A stretch of DNA of 64,000 nt from Ignavibacteria bacterium (GTDB lineage: Bacteria; Bacteroidota; Ignavibacteria; Ignavibacteriales; Ignavibacteriaceae), in contig JAJTBZ010000042.1 of the NCBI GenBank assembly GCA_021286645.1, positions 29,881 through 93,880 on the forward strand, read 5' to 3'. The notes under the pieces were generated by a model. It saw only the letters and a list, made by a program, of their open reading frames with translations, did not search any database and had not been told where the DNA came from. The number at the start of each line of letters is the position of its first letter. The first letter of the stretch is position 1. Position numbers and translations under genes: made by a program. This document shows, piece after piece, positions 43,170-52,147 of the stretch.

Positions 43170-43526
43170 ATGCATCACATTCTTATTACAGATGATGATG
43201 AGATGCTCTGCCGGGCACTGGCGGAAGAACTAAATGAAGCGGGATACAGTACTGCTATTGCCCACTCTGCCGATTCTTGTATTAGTCAGTTGGAAGCAAC
43301 AAATTTTGACCTTCTTTTACTTGATCTGAAGATGCCAGGGAGGGATGGTATCTCTGTACTGCGTGAGATACATAATTCACCCCTGAAAATTAAGATTATT
43401 ATTATGACGGCCTACGCCGATGTTAAGAGCGCGCTTGAAGTAGCAAAACTTGGTGCAGACGAATTTGTAATTAAACCATTTAGTTTTGAAGAACTTAATC
43501 TTCTTATTCAAAAGATTCTTGCCTGA
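43170..43526 (+). CDS. Single-domain response regulator in the pilus operon
   Basis: 118 residues, just a CheY-like receiver. The acidic pocket is ITDDDE, the phospho-acceptor is Asp52 in LLLLDLKMPGRDG, the conserved Thr is in IIMTAYAD and the Lys in FVIKPFSFEELN. There is no output domain. It begins five bases after the secretin stop and ends six bases before the hybrid kinase, so it is expressed with the pilus machinery. It could relay phosphate between the hybrid kinase and other partners, or act directly on a motor. Confidence 0.92.
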   Translation: MHHILITDDDEMLCRALAEELNEAGYSTAIAHSADSCISQLEATNFDLLLLDLKMPGRDGISVLREIHNSPLKIKIIIMTAYADVKSALEVAKLGADEFVIKPFSFEELNLLIQKILA

Positions 43527-43532
43527 CACTGT

Positions 43533-46235
43533 ATGAAAATCAGTTATCGGATTCTTGCAATAAATTTCCTGACGTTGTTTATTATCATTTCAGGTTCTGC
43601 TATTGCATTCTATTCTGTTTTATATAATGTATTAACAACCCAACAATCAAAACATTTGTTAAGTACTGCGAATGATTTTGTCTATGATCTTGAATCCCGC
43701 ATTGATGAAAGTGAGCGCTCGTTTATTCAGTTATTGCCGGTAATCAATAATCCTGAACTGCTTCAAAAAAGAAGTTTTGAAGTAAAAAACATCGATTTTG
43801 TATTGAAAACCGGTTCTGCCAAATCACCCCGTCCGCAGCTTATATTTTCGCGTGGAAATATCGGCATACCATTAGGGGTTTATTCTCTACAGGATTTCTT
43901 TATCACAAATCCCTATCTTATTTTACGCTCTTATACCTCAAAAGCCGGGGAGGAATATATATATGGGTTTAATCTTGAAAGAGAGTATCTCGGGCAGTTA
44001 GCAACCAGGCTGCGAACAGATGCCGCAATTTATCTGGATTATGATCTTATAGCCTTAACTAATGAATCGGTTAATCAGAGATATTTTTATTTGATCAATC
44101 AGGCTTTTTCTGCATTAAGCATGAAAAACAACTATGAGATTCATATTGGAGATACTGAAAATTCATATATAATTTCAACTTTGTATAGAGTAAAAGCTTC
44201 TATATCAAACAATAAGAAGATGTATATCGTTGTTTTTTCCACTCTTAGTGAAGTAGAAACATACAAGAATACAATTAAATACGTGCTCGTTCTGTTATTT
44301 ATAGTTAGCCTTATTTTAACATTTATTCTTTCAGTTGTTTTCAGCGGCTCCATTCGTAAAAACCTTAGTACTTTAATAAGGGCTACGCAGAATACGATGA
44401 AGGGTGATTTTGATGCTAAAATACCCATTACTTCGAACGATGAAATAGGAACTTTGGCAGTTGCATTTAACACGATGCTGGAAACTCTTAAGGAGCAGGA
44501 GAGCATTAAAAACCGCTATACTGAATTTATTTCTTTAATTAACAAAACACCTCAGTATAATTCATTAATAACAGCACTGCTCGATAAAATTGTACAGGCA
44601 ACAGGAAGTACTTTTGGTGCTTTTTATACGGTCGCGAACGGAACAATTGAAGCAGTATATACAAGCGGCCTTGAACCCTCGCAATTTTCTGTCGAACACC
44701 GTTCTGATGTAATAAATAAAATTATTCATTCTCATGAAACTATCCATCAACGATTTGATGAAGATGCCCCCGAAATTGTTGCCGGCATGGTTAAAATGAA
44801 ACTTTCAGAAATTATATTGCGTCCTGTAATTAGTGTAGATGAAGTTGTTGGGGTTTTGCAATTAGGTGCTATGCACCCGTATAGGGATAATGCTATTGAA
44901 TATCTCGATAAAATTAAAGAACAGTTAGAGATTGGTATTACAAAAGTACTCGCTCACAAGAAATTGGAAGAAATTGTTGCTGAACTGGAAGTTCAGAAAA
45001 AGCGAGCGGAAGAATCTACGGAATTAAAATCTCGCTTTTTGGCAACCATATCGCATGAGTTGCGTACACCGCTAAATTCTATTATGGGACTAACCGAATT
45101 ACTGTTAAACGACAAAACTCTCGGCGATAAGAGCAGGGAACGCGCTACAGTAATACAGCGAAGCAGCAAGAGGTTGCTTGGGTTAATTAATGAGATATTG
45201 GATTTGAGCAAAATTGAAGCTGGGAAGATGGAGTTATCTCCCTCCCGTTTTTTAATTTCTGAGTTTCTTAAAGATATAACAGCCATTTTTCAACCTATAG
45301 CCGAACAAAAAGGAATACAGTTAACGGTTAATCGACTTTGCAACGAAAATCAATTGGTAAACACCGATAGAGAAAAGTTGCAGCATGTAGTTACAAACCT
45401 ATTAAGCAATGCCATTAAATTTACCAACGAGGGCCATGTAACCATTGAATGTGATGCGTCTATCCATGATGGACTGAAAATTCGTGTCGCGGATACCGGT
45501 ATTGGTATTTCGGCCGATGATATACATTTCATATTTGATGAATTTCACCAGGTGGATAGTTCTTCTTCAAGAGTGTATGGTGGTTCGGGGCTTGGCTTGT
45601 CAATCGCCAATAAGTTTACCGAGTTACTTCATGGTTCAATTCACGTTGAAAGTGAAGTGGGTAAAGGTTCGGTTTTTACAGTACTGCTGCCCGGGGCAGT
45701 CGAAAGAATCAACGAGGGACCGCTGACTGATTTGCTTCAATTTGAACCCTCGGTTTCATTTAAAAGTTTAGTGACTGAATTGAAGGCTACTGATTCGCTG
45801 AACGCTGATTCCAGGTCTGTTGTTGGGGCAGAAGGTCAACCGGTAGTTCTGATTGTCGATGATGATCCGGATAGTTTATTTACCATAAATGAAATTATAA
45901 AAGAATGTAATTTCAGTACTTTATTAGCAAAAAATGGCTTCGAGTGCCTTGAAATATTAGAAAAGAAAACTCCTGATGTTATTCTCCTTGATATAATGAT
46001 GCCAAAAATGGATGGATTTCAGACAATTACCAAAATAAAGGAGAATGAAAATTGGAAAGATATTCCTATATTAGCAGTTACCGCCAAAGCGATGCTTGAG
46101 GAACGCCACATTCTGTACAAGTATGGTTTTAGCGGTATCGTTCCTAAACCAATTAATGCCGGGGTATTGGCATTTAATGTTATGAAGTTAATATTAAATA
46201 GTAGGCATACAGATGGAAAAGATACTGATAGTTGA
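43533..46235 (+). CDS. Membrane hybrid sensor histidine kinase of the pilus operon
   Basis: 900 residues. Membrane helix 1 at ~8-33, a ~210-residue periplasmic sensor domain, membrane helix 2 at ~248-272, HAMP ~270-325 (GDFDAKIPITSNDEIGTLAVAFN), GAF-like ~340-475, a short coiled coil, HisKA with phospho-His ~508 (TISHELRTPLNSIMG), HATPase (NLLSNAIKFTNEG, DTGIGIS, GGSGLGLSIANKF), and a complete C-terminal receiver with Asp ~820 (VILLDIMMPKMDG). It is the likely sensor of a phosphorelay that controls the pilus, by analogy to PilS or Chp systems. The end overlaps the next regulator gene by 23 bp. Confidence 0.93.
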   Translation: MKISYRILAINFLTLFIIISGSAIAFYSVLYNVLTTQQSKHLLSTANDFVYDLESRIDESERSFIQLLPVINNPELLQKRSFEVKNIDFVLKTGSAKSPRPQLIFSRGNIGIPLGVYSLQDFFITNPYLILRSYTSKAGEEYIYGFNLEREYLGQLATRLRTDAAIYLDYDLIALTNESVNQRYFYLINQAFSALSMKNNYEIHIGDTENSYIISTLYRVKASISNNKKMYIVVFSTLSEVETYKNTIKYVLVLLFIVSLILTFILSVVFSGSIRKNLSTLIRATQNTMKGDFDAKIPITSNDEIGTLAVAFNTMLETLKEQESIKNRYTEFISLINKTPQYNSLITALLDKIVQATGSTFGAFYTVANGTIEAVYTSGLEPSQFSVEHRSDVINKIIHSHETIHQRFDEDAPEIVAGMVKMKLSEIILRPVISVDEVVGVLQLGAMHPYRDNAIEYLDKIKEQLEIGITKVLAHKKLEEIVAELEVQKKRAEESTELKSRFLATISHELRTPLNSIMGLTELLLNDKTLGDKSRERATVIQRSSKRLLGLINEILDLSKIEAGKMELSPSRFLISEFLKDITAIFQPIAEQKGIQLTVNRLCNENQLVNTDREKLQHVVTNLLSNAIKFTNEGHVTIECDASIHDGLKIRVADTGIGISADDIHFIFDEFHQVDSSSSRVYGGSGLGLSIANKFTELLHGSIHVESEVGKGSVFTVLLPGAVERINEGPLTDLLQFEPSVSFKSLVTELKATDSLNADSRSVVGAEGQPVVLIVDDDPDSLFTINEIIKECNFSTLLAKNGFECLEILEKKTPDVILLDIMMPKMDGFQTITKIKENENWKDIPILAVTAKAMLEERHILYKYGFSGIVPKPINAGVLAFNVMKLILNSRHTDGKDTDS

Positions 46236-46896
46236 TGACCAGAAGGATACATTGGTTATTCTTCGGGAGTATCTGAAAAAAGAAAATTTTACCGTATTTA
46301 CTGCTGAAAGTAGTAAAGATGCATTACTTGCTGTTGAGGAGCAAAAACCAGACCTGATACTTCTTGATATTATGATGCCGGATGTTAACGGTCTTGAGTT
46401 AGCGCATATGCTTACTCTTAATCAGGAAACTGCTCATATCCCAATTATCTTTATCAGTGCGCGTATAACCCCGGAAGATGTTCGAACCGGCTTCCAGGCT
46501 GGTGCGGTTGATTACATCAAAAAGCCAATTAATAAAATTGAATTGGTAGAACGGGTCCGTTCTGTCATCAAACGTACTCAGGAATTGCGTGAGGTGGTGA
46601 AACTGGAAAAAGTACAAACTTTTACTGCAACGGCTGTGGCGGCTAACCATAAACTTAAGCAACCACTTACCCTCATTAATCTTTCCATTAGCGCGCTAAA
46701 GCGCATTTTAAATAAAAATGATTATAATAAAGATGAATTGATGGCAAAAATTGAAACTATTCAGGTTTCTGTCAATCAAATTGCAGGTATTCTTAATAAC
46801 TTTTTGCATATAGAAAACCCGGAACTTAATTCATATCTGGGGGATATAAAGATGGTTGATGTTGATGCAAAAAAAAATGAACAGGATAAAAATTAG
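46213..46896 (+). CDS. Response regulator with C-terminal HisKA-like stub
   Basis: 227 residues. A complete receiver (IVDDQKD, Asp52 in LILLDIMMPDVNG, Lys in YIKKPINK) is followed by a helical segment at ~138-205 that resembles a HisKA dimerisation/phosphotransfer domain. In AVAANHKLKQPLTLINLSIS the His at ~146 takes the place of the phospho-His in the H-box. No ATP-binding domain follows. It could act as a phosphotransfer module or as a dimeric decoy. The gene starts inside the end of the hybrid kinase gene and converges on the NtrC-family gene with a four-base overlap at the 3' ends. Confidence 0.85.
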   Translation: MEKILIVDDQKDTLVILREYLKKENFTVFTAESSKDALLAVEEQKPDLILLDIMMPDVNGLELAHMLTLNQETAHIPIIFISARITPEDVRTGFQAGAVDYIKKPINKIELVERVRSVIKRTQELREVVKLEKVQTFTATAVAANHKLKQPLTLINLSISALKRILNKNDYNKDELMAKIETIQVSVNQIAGILNNFLHIENPELNSYLGDIKMVDVDAKKNEQDKN

Positions 46897-48278
46897 TATC
46901 CTTCTTTGAGATTGTATTTTTTAATTTTATTGTACAATGTCTTTTGGCTAATTCCTAAAGTTGCAGCTGTTTTTGTCTGATCCCATCCAAATTCTTTCAG
47001 CGTAGATTGTATATGTTCCATCTCGATTTCATCAATAGTTTTTACTAAAACTGTAGTGTGAATCGGAACGCTGCCAGATTCATTTACCTGTTGAGGCGGT
47101 ATAGTCTGTCCCTGAGTATTAGAAATAAAAAGATCTTTCGCGTTAATCACGCCTTCTTCGGAAAAGATCATAGCCCGTTCAATAATATGCTCCAATTCAC
47201 GAACATTGCCGGGGAATTGATACCCGTTGAGGATTTGTTTAGCTTCTTCAGCAAGAACTTTTCTTGAGCGGATTGGTGATTTCTTTGTAATGAAATGATT
47301 TGCAAGTTCAATAATATCTTCACGACGATCGCGTAACGGTGGTATTTCGAGGGTAATTACGTTAAGTCGGAAAAGCAAATCGCGCCTAAAATTTTTACTA
47401 TCGGCTTCATTCATTAAATCCCGGTTAGTCGCGCTGATTACACGTACATCGGAGTGAATATTCGATAAACCACCGATACGCCTAAATTCTCCATTCTCAA
47501 GGAAGCGAAGGAGTTTTGGCTGCAGGGCGAGGCTAAGTTCTCCAATCTCATCCAAAAATAACGTGCCGCCGTTTGCGATTTCTACCAATCCCTGTTTCGA
47601 ATTCTTTGCATCGGTAAATGCCCCTTTTTCATAGCCAAATAACTCACTTTCAATAAGTTGATCCGGCAGCGAGGCACAGTTAATGACAACAAATGGGCGG
47701 GAGGCGCGGGGTGAGTTTTTATGAATAAATTCTGCCATTAATTCTTTGCCTGTACCGGTTTCTCCCTGAATCAGGATATTCGAAGCAGATTTGGCCGCTT
47801 TACCCGCGAGAGCCAGCATTTGCTGCAATGCGGGGCTGCTACCTACAATAGAATTATTTCCCTGAGCTTCTGCCAGAGTATCTAATACCGAACTTCTGAT
47901 CTTTAATTCTTTATGCTCAAGGGCCCTACCAATAAGTACTAAAAGTTCTTCAAAATCATACGGTTTTACAACATAATCATAAGCGCCACGACGAATGCAT
48001 TCTACGGCCTTCTTCGCCTCATTTTCTCCGGTCAGGATGATAATAGGCAGGGCAGGGTATTCGGCAGATAATTGTGTTAACAGTTCCATTCCCGGGGTGC
48101 CGGGCATTTGTAAATCAAGAAATACGATATCAAATACCGACTTTCGGGTCAGTTCAATTAACTTCTGACCGTTGAGAGCTATTGCTACTTCAAAATTGCT
48201 TTCAAGTAACTGTTCCTTAAGAACATAGCAAAAGGTTTCATCATCATCTGCTATAAGTATTTTGGGGAGATCCTTCAT
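46893..48278 (-). CDS. NtrC-family sigma-54-dependent response regulator
   Basis: 461 residues. The receiver domain has Asp55 (IVFLDLQMPGTPG). The AAA+ domain has Walker A GETGTGKE (~172), Walker B GGTLFLDEIGE and the sigma-54 contact loop, which reads GAFTDA instead of GAFTGA (~219-224). A C-terminal Fis-type helix-turn-helix follows (TKTAATLGISQKTLYNKIKKY). Activators of this type bind enhancer sites upstream of -24/-12 promoters. Its neighbours are the pilus phosphorelay genes, and a matching promoter precedes pilin 1, so a PilR-like role is inferred. It is the only sigma-54 activator in the window. Confidence 0.95.
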   Translation of the reverse strand: MKDLPKILIADDDETFCYVLKEQLLESNFEVAIALNGQKLIELTRKSVFDIVFLDLQMPGTPGMELLTQLSAEYPALPIIILTGENEAKKAVECIRRGAYDYVVKPYDFEELLVLIGRALEHKELKIRSSVLDTLAEAQGNNSIVGSSPALQQMLALAGKAAKSASNILIQGETGTGKELMAEFIHKNSPRASRPFVVINCASLPDQLIESELFGYEKGAFTDAKNSKQGLVEIANGGTLFLDEIGELSLALQPKLLRFLENGEFRRIGGLSNIHSDVRVISATNRDLMNEADSKNFRRDLLFRLNVITLEIPPLRDRREDIIELANHFITKKSPIRSRKVLAEEAKQILNGYQFPGNVRELEHIIERAMIFSEEGVINAKDLFISNTQGQTIPPQQVNESGSVPIHTTVLVKTIDEIEMEHIQSTLKEFGWDQTKTAATLGISQKTLYNKIKKYNLKEGY

Positions 48279-48485
48279 TCTTCGCCTGTATTACAAAACA
48301 TCTGCATTAGTTCTGTAAATTTACTCGATAATCGTCATACTCACAATTATTCAGTGGATAAAATCACATTTCTATAGTAGATTTGTGTATTTGCTCATAT
48401 TTTGCCGTATCTGCTGCCAAATTACTGTTATGTTAGCTTGCCGGAAATTCCTACTTTTGTAACTCAAAAAAAATATGGAAGTTTT

Positions 48486-48863
48486 ATGCGGATCAAAAAA
48501 ACAGCTTCTGAAACCAGAAAATACCGCCTTGAACAAAATGATAAGATCCTAAATTCGGGATTTAAGGATTTTCAAAAGTTCTTTGCTTTAGACAATAAAG
48601 CCTATCTGGAGGGGGCCTTACCCGTAAAAATGAAAGAACTTATGGGTTTGGTTGCATCAATGGTACTTCGTTGTAATGATTGCATCTTTTATCATGTCGA
48701 TCGTTGCATTCAGGAAGGTGCTACACGTGAAGAATTGCATGAAGCTTTTAATATTGCACTAATAGTCGGAGGTTCTATTGTTATACCTCACCTTCGCTAT
48801 GCATTTGAAATAATGGATGAAATTTTTTCGGAAACTACAGAAAGTTCAAATACGAATGAGTAA
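48486..48863 (+). CDS. AhpD/carboxymuconolactone decarboxylase-family protein
   Basis: 125 residues. The AhpD-like core reads KMKELMGLVASMVLRCNDCIFYHVDRC, with the CxxC redox pair and following His typical of alkylhydroperoxidase-like CMD proteins, then the EGATREELHEAFNIALIVGG helix. Members are thiol peroxidase partners or decarboxylases; redox function is the more likely because the CxxC is intact. The start is the ATG at 48486 with GGAAG five bases upstream; a longer frame from a TTG at 48402 lacks support. It overlaps the amidohydrolase gene by eight bases. Confidence 0.82.
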   Translation: MRIKKTASETRKYRLEQNDKILNSGFKDFQKFFALDNKAYLEGALPVKMKELMGLVASMVLRCNDCIFYHVDRCIQEGATREELHEAFNIALIVGGSIVIPHLRYAFEIMDEIFSETTESSNTNE

Positions 48864-50205
48864 ATACCTTCTTGTTCCTCAAACAATCATTACTGCTGAT
48901 GCAAATGATTCAATTTTTCATAATAAATGCCTGGAAATTGAAAACGGTGTAATAACAGGTATACATGAAAATTCTACCTCCGTTATCTCCGGTTTTCAGG
49001 GCGAAGTAGTTCATCTTGATAATAAAGTGCTTATCCCTGGTTTCGTGCAGACGCATATTCATTTGTGTCAAACCTTGTTTCGCGGACTTGCCGATGATAT
49101 GGAATTACTCGATTGGCTGCAAAAGCGTATTTTCCCCTGCGAAAATTCGCATGACCCGGCCTCACTTAAAAGCGCAGCCCAATTGGGTATCTACGAGCTC
49201 ACTATGGGAGGCACAACCTGCCTGCTCGATATGGGAACAATGCGTCATCAGGAAACAATTTTTGATGAGCTGATTGGTTCTGGTATGCGTGCCGTTGCAG
49301 GCAAATGTATGATTGATCAAAATGATCTGTACCCCTCATTCAAATCAACCACAAAAGCCGAGTTGGATTACACCTATGAGCTAGCCAACGCATACCATAA
49401 TATTGCTGAAGGTAGAATCAGGTATGGATTCGCACCCCGTTTCGTGCTCTCATGTACAGAAGAATTATTGAAAGAAACACGCGCGATGATGGATGATTTT
49501 ACCGATAGTATATATCATACTCATTCCTCTGAAAATAAAGGTGAAATTCAGGAAGTGCGAAGACTTCATAACAGGGAAAATATCGACTACTTTAATTCCA
49601 TTAATGTATTAGGCGATCATACAGTTTTAGCTCATTGCATTCATGTTAACGATCATGAAGTGGATTTGTTGAGATCTACTCGTACTCGGGTAGCGCATTG
49701 TCCTTCATCAAATATGAAACTTGCCTCGGGAATCGCACCGATCCATCGGTATCTTCAGGAAGGAGTTCATGTATCCCTGGGAGCTGATGGCGCACCATGT
49801 AATAATACACTCTCAGCCTTTAATGAAATGCGATTGGCAGCGCTCCTTCAGAAACCTTTTCATGGCCCAACAGTAATGGACGCTAAAACGGTTTTCCGCC
49901 TGGCTACAATTGAAGGTGCCAAGGCGCTCCATGTCGATTCTTTGGTGGGGAGTATAGAAATTGGCAAAAAAGCTGATCTTTGTATTCTTGACTTATCTGA
50001 CCCTACTTTTTCAGTCAGCCCTGATGACGAGGCATTGTATTCAAATATCGTTTATGCGGCTACCGCGGCTCGCGTTACCGATGTAATGATAAATGGCGCC
50101 TGGGTTGTACGGAAAGGTGAGCATCAGATATATGAAAAAGATAAAGTTTACTCAACTGCAAAGGCAGAATTGAAGAACGTTCTTCAGAGAGTTCAGAATA
50201 GTTAA
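48856..50205 (+). CDS. Amidohydrolase, MtaD/TrzA-like (5'-methylthioadenosine/S-adenosylhomocysteine deaminase family)
   Basis: 449 residues, metal-dependent hydrolase fold. The metal-ligand motifs are in order: THIHLCQ (HxH), HTHSSENKGE, VLAHCIHVNDHE and LGADGAPCNNTL (final Asp). The CPSSNMKLASGIAPI loop is typical of the MtaD/AtzA subgroup, which deaminates or dechlorinates heterocycles. SAH or MTA deaminase is likely, but guanine or melamine-type substrates cannot be excluded. The start is the ATG at 48856, inside the end of the AhpD-like gene; an earlier ATG at 48817 would add 13 atypical residues. A strong terminator follows. Confidence 0.82.
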   Translation: MSKYLLVPQTIITADANDSIFHNKCLEIENGVITGIHENSTSVISGFQGEVVHLDNKVLIPGFVQTHIHLCQTLFRGLADDMELLDWLQKRIFPCENSHDPASLKSAAQLGIYELTMGGTTCLLDMGTMRHQETIFDELIGSGMRAVAGKCMIDQNDLYPSFKSTTKAELDYTYELANAYHNIAEGRIRYGFAPRFVLSCTEELLKETRAMMDDFTDSIYHTHSSENKGEIQEVRRLHNRENIDYFNSINVLGDHTVLAHCIHVNDHEVDLLRSTRTRVAHCPSSNMKLASGIAPIHRYLQEGVHVSLGADGAPCNNTLSAFNEMRLAALLQKPFHGPTVMDAKTVFRLATIEGAKALHVDSLVGSIEIGKKADLCILDLSDPTFSVSPDDEALYSNIVYAATAARVTDVMINGAWVVRKGEHQIYEKDKVYSTAKAELKNVLQRVQNS

Positions 50206-50217
50206 ACTTCTACATAG

Positions 50218-50242
50218 GGGGATGGAAACATCCCCTTTTTTT
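50218..50242 (+). terminator. Rho-independent terminator after the amidohydrolase gene
   Basis: The stem GGGGATG/CATCCCC with a GAAA tetraloop is followed by seven T residues, 12 bases past the stop. The rdgB ATG begins only 11 bases after the T-run. Confidence 0.93.
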
Positions 50243-50252
50243 ATGAGAAATT

Positions 50253-50858
50253 ATGAATAGCGAACATAAACAAATTGTATTTGCTTCCAGGAATAAAGGG
50301 AAAATAAAAGAAATTCAGAAACTATTTGCTCAGTATAATTATAAAGTGCTGAGCCTGTCTGACTATCCGGAGATTGCAGATATTCCCGAAACAGGAACCA
50401 GTTTTGAGGAAAATGCCATGATTAAAGCAACCACCGTTTTTTCCATATTGCAGTGCCCGGTACTTGCGGATGATTCAGGGTTGGAAGTAGCTCAACTTAA
50501 TTGGGGCCCGGGGGTTTATTCTGCCCGCTATGCAGGCGAACATGCCAGTGATGATGAAAATAATCGTAAACTTATTAGCGAATTACACGGCCTGCCGCAC
50601 CCGCATTCAGCCCGGTATAGGTGTTGTGCTGTTTATTATAGTGCGGATAAATCCTTAATACATTTTGGCGATTTGAATGGCCGAATTATCGATACCCCTT
50701 CCGGTTCTGAGGGCTTTGGATATGATCCATATTTTATTCCTGAAGGGTATTTCTGTACGATGGCTGAGCTAACCTTAGAAGAAAAAAATAGAATTAGTCA
50801 TCGGGGAAAGGCGTTTAAATTATTGTTAAACGCGCTTTTGCATGGAGAAATACTCTAA
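50253..50858 (+). CDS. rdgB: XTP/dITP diphosphatase (RdgB/HAM1)
   Basis: A house-cleaning pyrophosphatase that hydrolyses non-canonical purine nucleoside triphosphates. The 201-residue protein has the family signatures: IVFASRNKGKIKEI, the metal and substrate site ADDSGLEV, GVYSARYAGEHA, SGSEGFGYDPYFIPEG, TMAELTLEEKNRISHRGKA. The length is typical. It begins just after the amidohydrolase terminator, so it either has a promoter inside the preceding gene or depends on read-through. Its 3' end overlaps the convergent membrane-protein gene by 33 bp. Confidence 0.95.
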   Translation: MNSEHKQIVFASRNKGKIKEIQKLFAQYNYKVLSLSDYPEIADIPETGTSFEENAMIKATTVFSILQCPVLADDSGLEVAQLNWGPGVYSARYAGEHASDDENNRKLISELHGLPHPHSARYRCCAVYYSADKSLIHFGDLNGRIIDTPSGSEGFGYDPYFIPEGYFCTMAELTLEEKNRISHRGKAFKLLLNALLHGEIL

Positions 50859-51230
50859 TCCCAACGTTAGAAAAAAAAGAATGGCAGCGTTGGCAACTGA
50901 TAAAATTAATCCCATCGAAAGTAAAAATGTTCGGGGGTTTACGGAGCCATCACCAAGTGCTTTCACATGCTCGATAAATTGTGGGTTGTTCTGAATATAT
51001 TCGGAGAATAGAATAAACTGAATTGAATAGCAGCAGAATGCGAATGCGAAACCACTTGCGCCCGCATGAATATACGCGCCCTGATTGACTTTACGGTGAA
51101 TTAACAGGCTGCCAATTATCCAGAAGATTGTCCACATAATCCATTCCTGTTGACCCGTAACACCAAGTACATTACAAACACCGGTGATAAGACCACCCAC
51201 CGCTAAATAAAATACTATTTTATAATTCAT
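50826..51230 (-). CDS. Small integral membrane protein, DUF4199-like
   Basis: 134 residues with four hydrophobic segments (VFYLAVGGLITGVCNVLGV, WIMWTIFWIIGSLLIH, ASGFAFAFCCYSIQFILF, GLILSVANAAILFFLTLG) and a short central polar loop. The layout resembles DUF4199-type membrane proteins of the Bacteroidota, of unknown role. The frame is open to 51326, but the terminator of the upstream DinB gene lies inside that extension, so the ATG at 51230 (MNYKIVFYL) is chosen. The 3' end overlaps the rdgB 3' end by 33 bp in convergent orientation. Confidence 0.62.
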   Translation of the reverse strand: MNYKIVFYLAVGGLITGVCNVLGVTGQQEWIMWTIFWIIGSLLIHRKVNQGAYIHAGASGFAFAFCCYSIQFILFSEYIQNNPQFIEHVKALGDGSVNPRTFLLSMGLILSVANAAILFFLTLGLEYFSMQKRV

Positions 51231-51273
51231 TGTAGGATTTAGTAAAGGTAAACAAATAATAAGATAAAGATAC

Positions 51274-51309
51274 AAAAAAAAGCTTCTCCGCAATAGCAGG
51301 GAAGCTTTT
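51274..51309 (-). terminator. Rho-independent terminator after the DinB-family gene
   Basis: On the minus strand AAAAGCTTC/GAAGCTTTT forms the stem and is followed by an eight-T run. It lies 44 bases past the DinB-family stop and upstream of the small membrane protein start. Confidence 0.85.
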
Positions 51310-51352
51310 AATACGAAAAATAACATTTGAGTAAATAAGCAGTTAGAAAAAT

Positions 51353-51925
51353 CTATCTGATTGGGTAATCAGAAAACTCCATCAAATGAGCTAATTGTTG
51401 AACATGCCTTTCTTCGTGGTATATCATCATTGCAAAGCAATCCCCAACGTTGAATTTAAATATTCTGTTCACCGGTGAAAAAACTTTCACTTTATTTAAA
51501 TTCATTCCTTTGTACTGTTCAATAAAACTGAGCAGTTTTTGATGGTGGTTTAGAAAATTCTGAACGATTTTCAGGTCGTATTGCGGTTGCGAGGGTAAGA
51601 ATTGCGCGGGGGCCTGTACCTTCTTTTTATTATCAGGCCGTACCATTTTTATCATCATATTGCCTGTAAGCGTATACTGAAACGGTTCTCCCTGATCCTG
51701 AAATTCGGGTTTAGCTTTCAGTGTGTAAAATGCTTTCTCGATAATCGGAAAGTAAAGTGTATTACTTGTAAGCAAATGATCCAAACATTCAGCAACACTC
51801 CAATGTTTGGAGTCAGGCTTCCAGTTAATCTGATTAACTGAGAGGGAAAGAAGATGTTCATTCACATATGTAGTCAGCAGCGCACCTTTTTCAGACAGCT
51901 GGGCGAGTAATTCACCTGATGTCAT
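51353..51925 (-). CDS. DinB-family four-helix-bundle protein
   Basis: 190 residues. The DinB/YfiT-like metal-binding helical bundle is seen in WSVAECLDHLLTSN (first metal His), a middle helix LKIVQNFLNHHQKLLSFIEQ and the paired His in MIYHEERHVQQLAHLM. Such proteins are thiol-dependent transferases or metal-dependent hydrolases (bacillithiol S-transferase in known cases). Because BshB1 is encoded in the same window, a bacillithiol-dependent transferase is a reasonable inference, not shown. It has its own terminator and diverges from the PspC gene. Confidence 0.8.
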   Translation of the reverse strand: MTSGELLAQLSEKGALLTTYVNEHLLSLSVNQINWKPDSKHWSVAECLDHLLTSNTLYFPIIEKAFYTLKAKPEFQDQGEPFQYTLTGNMMIKMVRPDNKKKVQAPAQFLPSQPQYDLKIVQNFLNHHQKLLSFIEQYKGMNLNKVKVFSPVNRIFKFNVGDCFAMMIYHEERHVQQLAHLMEFSDYPIR

Positions 51926-52147
51926 TTTCCACCTCTTTATGTTTTGTTAAATAACCACCTATGTGCTCTGGACAAAGATATTATTAATTTTGTAAAAACA
52001 AAACATAATTTTCAAAATGTGAGCAATCACCATTCTTCATGCTATTTTTCCATTGATGGAAACAGATGCCCGGTGTTACAGATTTAGCTGTGCATGTTGT
52101 AATTTACCAGTAATTTGCAAGTGAACTTAAATATGAAGAGGTCACAC

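Noticed and set aside
51231..51326. 32-residue N-terminal extension of the small membrane protein
   Set aside because: It would run across the DinB gene terminator; the ATG at 51230 gives a normal membrane-protein N-terminus.
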